Both the position numbers and the translations under genes were made by a program. Below, piece after piece: positions 29,153 through 34,058 of a stretch of 34,058 nucleotides of DNA (position 1 is the first letter of the stretch; every line of letters begins with the position of its first letter). The notes beneath the pieces were generated by a model, which was not told where the DNA came from, ran no database searches, and saw only the letters and a program-made list of their open reading frames with translations. Source of the DNA: Candidatus Altarchaeota archaeon (GTDB taxonomy: Archaea > Altiarchaeota > Altiarchaeia > IMC4 > QMZM01); the NCBI GenBank assembly GCA_030633595.1, contig DAOVSE010000002.1, forward strand, positions 1 to 34,058, in the 5' to 3' direction.

Positions 29153-31207
29153 CTATTCCTCTAGGTCCTCCCACTCCCCATCAAGGGCTTCCCAGTCTTC
29201 TAGCAGAACTCCCTCTCCTGCCCTCTTGCCCTTCTTCTTTCCCTTTCTCCCCTTGGGTGCCTTGGACCTTACAAAAATCGCAACTATTAAAAAGATTATC
29301 ACTAAGAAACCAACAAGTATTGCAGGGTTAGATAGTAGAGAAATTATGTCAGATTCCTCCGGTAGGGTGGTTGTGGTTGTAACAGTGAGGGTAGTTGTTG
29401 TGGTAGTTGTTGTAGCGTTCTTTTCTAGCAATATCCCCTCGACTATTGCCATTGAATAATCACATCTTAATAAGCCATCTGAATCGTTAATCTCCGCATA
29501 AATATCCCTCGCATTATTTAAATATTTTTTGGTCGATTCGTAATCCCTAACATTGTAATAGAGTAACGCCCTTGCATACTGGGAATCTGCCTCAGCCCTT
29601 CGATTATCGTTTAATCTCTCAGTGATATCCTCAAGTAATGAATCGCACTCTGAGACACCAGAAGAGAAATCTGCTTCAAGATATAATTGCCTCGCCCTTC
29701 CAAGGTAACTCTTTGCCTCTTGATACCTAGTTAATTCATAATTTTCCTTACCCAAGGCATAATATCTATCCGCACTCTGCTTCTTAACGAATGTTCCAAT
29801 TATCTCATACTCATAAACCATTCTATTTGATGTGGCTATTAGATCCTCGTAGCTATTATCGTCTAAATATGTAGAAAATATTCTATTGATGCCCCTAACA
29901 ACCAGTTTGTTGTACTTAAATTGACCGCTCCAATCGAGCTGACCGCTGTCGTCAATCACATACAGAATACCTTCAGATATCAGCAATATTTCATTAACTC
30001 CATGCTCATCAAGGGTTTTCATATACATCGCACTGATAGACGATTTTGGTTTCATTCGATACATCCATAACTCCTTGCCTTCTCTGTTGATGACCCCAAC
30101 GCCTGATATGCCAGAACTTGAATTTCTAAAACCAACGATTATCTCATCATTCCAATCGTTGTTTATATCCAGGACGTATAATTTCTTAACATCACCCCGA
30201 GCTTCATAACTGGCCTGTACATGGCCAGTATAATTAAAGACATATATCTTATTTCCAGAACCAACGATAATTTCTTCATCCCTATCATGATAGAAATTAG
30301 AAATGTCTGCATTCCAGAATGTATCTTCAATCTCTGACATATATGATTTTGACAGTAGATCCCCAGACTTATTGAATATAACAATGCTACCATTTACCAA
30401 GGATGACTCTGAGAAATTCCATCCCTTGTCTGTAGTTTCTTCCCATTCACATTCCATCCACGTCTCATTTCGATTACACTCATTGCTTTCATCATCCCAG
30501 AAACATCCGGGACAGGTACATTCAGCTTCAGTATAATAAGTATGTTTAATCTCCCACTCTGTCCAACAATGTCTATGTCTGTATACAATGTCAGTATATC
30601 TCTTAAAGTAATTGTTTTGATATCCCCCAGATACAACTATAACCTCATCCTTATCATCGCCATTAATATCGCTAATGATTATCGACCTCACCCACAGGTC
30701 AACTTCATCCCATCTGTTAATCTTTCCCCCATCTATAACATAGAAACTACCCTTGCTTTTAAGCACCTTATACAGCAGATCTTCTTCCTCTGGGATTCCG
30801 TCATACATGGAATAAAGTTCACTCTGATTTAGCTCTTTTGTCTCCATCCATCCCAAACCCAAGAGAATTTCATCCTCATCATCCTCGTCTATATCCTCCA
30901 TCTCAATCTCATAGATCTCGCCGGGCGTTTGTATGGTATATCTTTCGGTCAGGTTCCCGTTCCTATCGAGTATATATAAAGTATCGCCGGATGCAACGAG
31001 TACAACAGATCTGTTGTTTATCTTTCCTACGGTTAGAGCAGTGATATCATCGTCTACAGAGTATCTCCATTTAGGTATAATGTCCTCATCACCTAGGAAA
31101 GTCTGGGCGGAGGGAGAATTTATCAACAAAATCGTAAACATAAAAAATACTGCTATTGGTATAAGCCTGTTTTCAGACGTTTTCAGGAGATTGTATAATT
31201 TCACCAT
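29153..31207 (-). CDS. Beta-propeller/TPR surface protein with Thr-rich linker
   Basis: A 684-residue exported protein. It has a signal sequence (about 15-35, ending in PSAQT), then propeller blades with Ca2+-binding FG-GAP-like loops (DIDEDDEDEILLG, DINGDDKDEVIVV, DINNDWNDEIIVG) and PQQ-like strands to about residue 470. A Cys-rich insertion (about 216-262: CTCPGCFWDDESNEC and nearby) breaks one blade. TPR-like helices follow (SADRYYALGKENYELTRYQEAKSYL; NVRDYESTKKYLNNA), then a Thr-rich linker, one membrane helix (about 633-655), a Lys/Arg-rich segment and an acidic WEDLEE tail. It was probably displayed on the cell surface. The layout resembles the surface protein at 4688 (Thr-rich stalk beside a TM helix). 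The ligand is unknown. Confidence 0.75.
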   Translation of the reverse strand: MVKLYNLLKTSENRLIPIAVFFMFTILLINSPSAQTFLGDEDIIPKWRYSVDDDITALTVGKINNRSVVLVASGDTLYILDRNGNLTERYTIQTPGEIYEIEMEDIDEDDEDEILLGLGWMETKELNQSELYSMYDGIPEEEDLLYKVLKSKGSFYVIDGGKINRWDEVDLWVRSIIISDINGDDKDEVIVVSGGYQNNYFKRYTDIVYRHRHCWTEWEIKHTYYTEAECTCPGCFWDDESNECNRNETWMECEWEETTDKGWNFSESSLVNGSIVIFNKSGDLLSKSYMSEIEDTFWNADISNFYHDRDEEIIVGSGNKIYVFNYTGHVQASYEARGDVKKLYVLDINNDWNDEIIVGFRNSSSGISGVGVINREGKELWMYRMKPKSSISAMYMKTLDEHGVNEILLISEGILYVIDDSGQLDWSGQFKYNKLVVRGINRIFSTYLDDNSYEDLIATSNRMVYEYEIIGTFVKKQSADRYYALGKENYELTRYQEAKSYLGRARQLYLEADFSSGVSECDSLLEDITERLNDNRRAEADSQYARALLYYNVRDYESTKKYLNNARDIYAEINDSDGLLRCDYSMAIVEGILLEKNATTTTTTTTLTVTTTTTLPEESDIISLLSNPAILVGFLVIIFLIVAIFVRSKAPKGRKGKKKGKRAGEGVLLEDWEALDGEWEDLEE

Positions 31208-31249
31208 ATAAGATATTTACATTTACTTATTTAATTCATATAGGTTAAT

Positions 31250-33925
31250 ATGAATGAGAAACCATGGGCAGTTGAAGTCGATGACATTATCAAGCAAGTG
31301 AAGACTTCAAGAGATGGGTTGAATGCTAGTGAGGCTGAAGGAAGGCTTTCAAAATTTGGATCAAATGAGATAACGAAGAAGGGGGGGACAACACCACTGC
31401 AGATATTCCTTGAACAGTTCAAGAGTTTTCTTGTGATTATCCTGATATTTGCTGCAATCATTTCTGCAGGGATAGGTATCTCCCGAGGTTCTGAAGAGGA
31501 TATCTTGGAGGCTCTCGCAATCCTTCTTGTCGTTGTTTTTATTGCAATTACCGGTTTCATTCAGGAATACAGGGCTGAAAAGGAGCTATTGGCATTGAGG
31601 GATATAGTATCTCCTACTGCATTGGTAATTAGAAACGGAAAAAAGGAGGAGATACCGGCGAAAAACCTTGTTCCGGGAGATGTTATCCTGATAGAAGCGG
31701 GAGACAGAATCCCTGCAGATTCCCGGCTCTTGAATGTAATAAATCTAAAGGTTGATGAGGCCTCCCTGACCGGCGAATCCATACCTGTGGAAAAGGAAAT
31801 TTCGATTCTTAAAGCAGACACTACCCTTGGAGATAGAAAGAACATGATATTCATGGGGACTAACGCCACATATGGAAAAGCCACCGCTGTTGTTATAAAT
31901 ACTGGAATGAAAACTGAGCTGGGTAAAATTGCAGAAAAAATTCAGACCATGGAGAAGGAAAAAACACCATTACAGATGCGTTTAGATATGGTCGGGAGGC
32001 AGATAGGTTTAATAGTAATTCTGCTATGTGCGATAATATTTTTTGCAGGTACACTTGGAGGGAGAGATCCAATCTTTATGTTCCTGGTCGCTGTTGCCCT
32101 GGCAGTTGCAGCAGTTCCGGAGGGACTTCCCGCTGTTGTTACAGTTACTCTGGCGAGGGGGATGAGACTCATGGTAAAAAGAAACGCAATTGTGAGGAAA
32201 CTGACAGCAGTTGAAACCCTTGGTTCTACGGATATTATCTGCTCCGACAAGACCGGAACCCTGACAAGAAATGAGATGACGATAAGGAAGCTCTTTATTA
32301 ATAACAGGAATATAGATGTCACCGGGGGAGGATACAAGCCAGAAGGGGAATTTCTTATCGATGGAAAACGAATAGATTCCAAGACAGAGGAACTTCAATT
32401 ATTATTCAGAATAGGTACTCTCTGCAATAATGCGTCCCTGGAGAAAACCGGCAGTGGGTGGAAGATCACGGGTGATCCGACGGAGGCAAGTCTGATTGTT
32501 GCAGCATCCAAAGCAGGAATAGGACAGAGCCAGGTTAGTGAGAAATTTCCAAGGATTGCGGAATTGCCCTTTGACTCTGTAAGGAAGAGGATGACAACCA
32601 TACATAAGACTCCTGAAGGTGGAAGGATTGCCTATGTCAAAGGTGCTCCGGATGTCATTCTAACACTTTGCAGATACATCTATGACAAAGGAACTGAGAG
32701 GGAGCTAACGATAGAAGATAGAGAAAAAATTCTCTCTATGAATGACATATTTGCGGGAAATGCGCTAAGAATTCTTGGTGCTGCCTATAAAAGGCTTGAT
32801 CACATGGAGGATTTTACCGAGGATTCAGAAAGGGACCTCGTTTTTGTTGGTTTGTTGGGAATGATCGACCCTCCAAGGGAGGATGCAAAGAAGGCTATTA
32901 ATATTTGTAGAAAGGCGGGCATAAAATCCGTAATGATTACAGGAGATCACAAGCTTACAGCCATCGCAGTAGCAAAGGAGATGAATATGTTCAGGGAGGG
33001 TGACATGATTTTAACTGGTGTAGAGCTGGAAGAGATTTCAGATGAGGACCTTGAAAAGATAGTAGAAAATGTTATCATTTATGCCAGAGTCTCCCCGGAG
33101 CATAAACTGAAGATAGTAAAGGCTTTGAAGAAAAAGGGTCACATTGTTGCCATGACAGGTGATGGTGTTAACGATGCTCCTGCTCTGAAGAAGGCGGATA
33201 TCGGAGTCTCTATGGGCATTACTGGGACGGATGTCACAAAGGAGGCAAGTGATATGGTCCTTACCGATGATAATTTTGCCTCTATCGTTTCCGCAGTAGA
33301 GGGGGGTAGAGGGATTTACGATAACATAAAATCATTTATAAAATATCTGCTCTCATGCAACATAGGTGAGGTAATGACGATATTCATTGGGGTGATGACC
33401 CTGCCTAGATTACCTTTACTTCCGTTACAGATCCTGTGGATGAACCTATTGACGGACGCCGCACCGGCCCTAGCCCTGGGCTGGAATCCAGCAGATCCCG
33501 ACATCATGAAGAGAAGACCCAGAAATCCGAAGGAACATATAATCACAAAGGATACATTGATGAGATTCATAGGTGTTGGGGTATTGATGTGTGCTGGAAC
33601 CTTGATTATATTCAATCATTATCTAGATATTAATGGGGAAAAGGCGCAGACTATGGCATTTACCACTCTTGTCATGTTCCAGATGTTCTATGTCCTTAGC
33701 TGCAGGTCGGAGAGGTTTCCATTCTTCAAGGTAGGGGTTCTCTCTAACAGGTATTTGATAATCGCAGTAGCATTCTCAGTACTCATGCAGATTGTAGTAG
33801 TAAATTTACCGTTCTTCCAGACAATTTTTGGAACAGTAACTTTAAGCATTGAAGAATGGCTTTTGGCTATTATAGTTTCATCTACTGCATTTTTTATTCC
33901 CGAATTTTTGAAATATAGGAAATGA
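31250..33925 (+). CDS. P2A-type Ca2+-transporting ATPase
   Basis: An 891-residue P-type pump. It has an actuator TGES (174-177), phosphorylation site DKTGT (333-337), KGAPD in the nucleotide domain, and hinge TGDGVNDAP (636-644). TM4 has PEGLP (290-294), TM5 CNIGEVMTIF and TM6 QILWMNLLTDAAPALALG, which keep the SERCA Glu309, Asn768/Glu771 and Asn796/Thr799/Asp800 positions. The TM8 position equal to SERCA Glu908 reads Gln (LVMFQMFYVL), as in pumps with one Ca2+ site. So one Ca2+ per cycle is likely; Mn2+ is possible. It is coupled by a 4-nt overlap to the DUF447 gene. Confidence 0.95.
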   Translation: MNEKPWAVEVDDIIKQVKTSRDGLNASEAEGRLSKFGSNEITKKGGTTPLQIFLEQFKSFLVIILIFAAIISAGIGISRGSEEDILEALAILLVVVFIAITGFIQEYRAEKELLALRDIVSPTALVIRNGKKEEIPAKNLVPGDVILIEAGDRIPADSRLLNVINLKVDEASLTGESIPVEKEISILKADTTLGDRKNMIFMGTNATYGKATAVVINTGMKTELGKIAEKIQTMEKEKTPLQMRLDMVGRQIGLIVILLCAIIFFAGTLGGRDPIFMFLVAVALAVAAVPEGLPAVVTVTLARGMRLMVKRNAIVRKLTAVETLGSTDIICSDKTGTLTRNEMTIRKLFINNRNIDVTGGGYKPEGEFLIDGKRIDSKTEELQLLFRIGTLCNNASLEKTGSGWKITGDPTEASLIVAASKAGIGQSQVSEKFPRIAELPFDSVRKRMTTIHKTPEGGRIAYVKGAPDVILTLCRYIYDKGTERELTIEDREKILSMNDIFAGNALRILGAAYKRLDHMEDFTEDSERDLVFVGLLGMIDPPREDAKKAINICRKAGIKSVMITGDHKLTAIAVAKEMNMFREGDMILTGVELEEISDEDLEKIVENVIIYARVSPEHKLKIVKALKKKGHIVAMTGDGVNDAPALKKADIGVSMGITGTDVTKEASDMVLTDDNFASIVSAVEGGRGIYDNIKSFIKYLLSCNIGEVMTIFIGVMTLPRLPLLPLQILWMNLLTDAAPALALGWNPADPDIMKRRPRNPKEHIITKDTLMRFIGVGVLMCAGTLIIFNHYLDINGEKAQTMAFTTLVMFQMFYVLSCRSERFPFFKVGVLSNRYLIIAVAFSVLMQIVVVNLPFFQTIFGTVTLSIEEWLLAIIVSSTAFFIPEFLKYRK

Positions 33926-34058
33926 ACGAATTAGGTCTAAGGAAGAACTGGGTCTACGAAACGATTATAACAACCAGTAGAGATGGAAGGGTGAATGCAG
34001 CACCGATGGGGATATGGACGGATGATTTTGAAATAATTAGTCTCGATGTATATAAAAC
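33922..34058 (+). CDS. DUF447 family protein (partial at window end)
   Basis: The first 45 codons of a gene cut by the window edge: MNELGLRKNWVYETIITTSR, then DGRVNAAPMGIWTDDFEIISLDVYK. The YETI..T...DG..NAAPMG pattern is the N-terminus of the DUF447 family, an archaeal split-barrel flavin-reductase-like fold. Its ATG overlaps the TGA of the Ca2+-ATPase gene (ATGA at 33922-33925), so the two are co-translated. Function unknown. Confidence 0.8.
   Translation, partial: MNELGLRKNWVYETIITTSRDGRVNAAPMGIWTDDFEIISLDVYK

Noticed and set aside
28779-29174. 131-codon minus-strand frame with repeated ALKNLDQKFNQVFRHR peptide
   Set aside because: It arises because the 48-bp tandem repeat is a multiple of three and has no stop in this frame. 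It extends antisense into the DedA-type gene and overlaps the end of the 684-residue gene, so it is not a credible protein.
31942-32382. 146-codon minus-strand frame
   Set aside because: Antisense to conserved Ca2+-ATPase motifs; no independent evidence.

Overview
The window is archaeal chromosome. The evidence is sn-glycerol-1-phosphate dehydrogenase, aIF2 beta, transcription factor E, eL34, an EMC3/DUF106 insertase, archaeal-type ProRS, Sec61 beta, an archaeal SRP RNA, geranylgeranyl reductase and TATA-like promoters ahead of many genes. It is fairly AT-rich. The gene set is euryarchaeal in character (FtsZ, TFE, a histone-fold-like protein, the adkA-DUF106-eL34 block), but I cannot name a lineage.

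Layout: 13-2250 (minus) is a core information/lipid block: egsA, DUF424, aIF2 beta and an acidic-tailed histone-fold-like protein. A tRNA-Cys gene (2373-2445) follows, and from there to about 6950 the DNA is accessory. A compact element of about 2 kb (small HTH protein, NYN-domain protein, AbrB-type protein, two-TM protein) is bounded by an exact 20-nt copy of the tRNA 3' end. Two further degenerate copies of that tRNA end alternate with pairs of stem-loops. A surface protein and an acylphosphatase/coiled-coil protein complete the accessory stretch. Core genes resume at 7002 (adkA, DUF106, eL34), then a NurA-like nuclease.

9804-14913 is an ABC export operon: GbsR/MarR-like regulator, ATPase, COG1361-type extracytoplasmic protein and two MacB/FtsX-type permeases. 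A cation/proton antiporter (flanked by orphan tails of the permease gene) and a Na+/Ca2+-type exchanger follow. A small ferredoxin overlaps a geranylgeranyl reductase and is followed by a rubredoxin-like protein, a likely redox chain for saturating archaeal lipids; this connects functionally with egsA. Next come a phasin-like protein and UbiB-type kinase (minus), a GT2 glycosyltransferase, an AI-2E family permease, proS, Sec61 beta, SRP RNA (minus) and ftsZ. 26877-28419 (minus) is an apparent TFE, HD-domain, flavodoxin-like operon. The end of the window has a VTT/DedA-type protein, a 48-bp tandem repeat between convergent genes, a large beta-propeller/TPR surface protein, a P2A Ca2+-ATPase and the start of a DUF447 gene.

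The most unusual feature is a scatter of paired stem-loop modules (4466-4615, 9747-9793, 13646-13701, 23491-23551, 25316-25383). They sit against gene boundaries, and at two loci they are bracketed by duplicated gene-end sequence: the tRNA-Cys 3' end and the proS 5' end. Orphan 3' ends of protein genes (permease tails near 14979 and 16262; a geranylgeranyl reductase tail at 21966) show the same pattern of duplicated gene termini and may share an origin.
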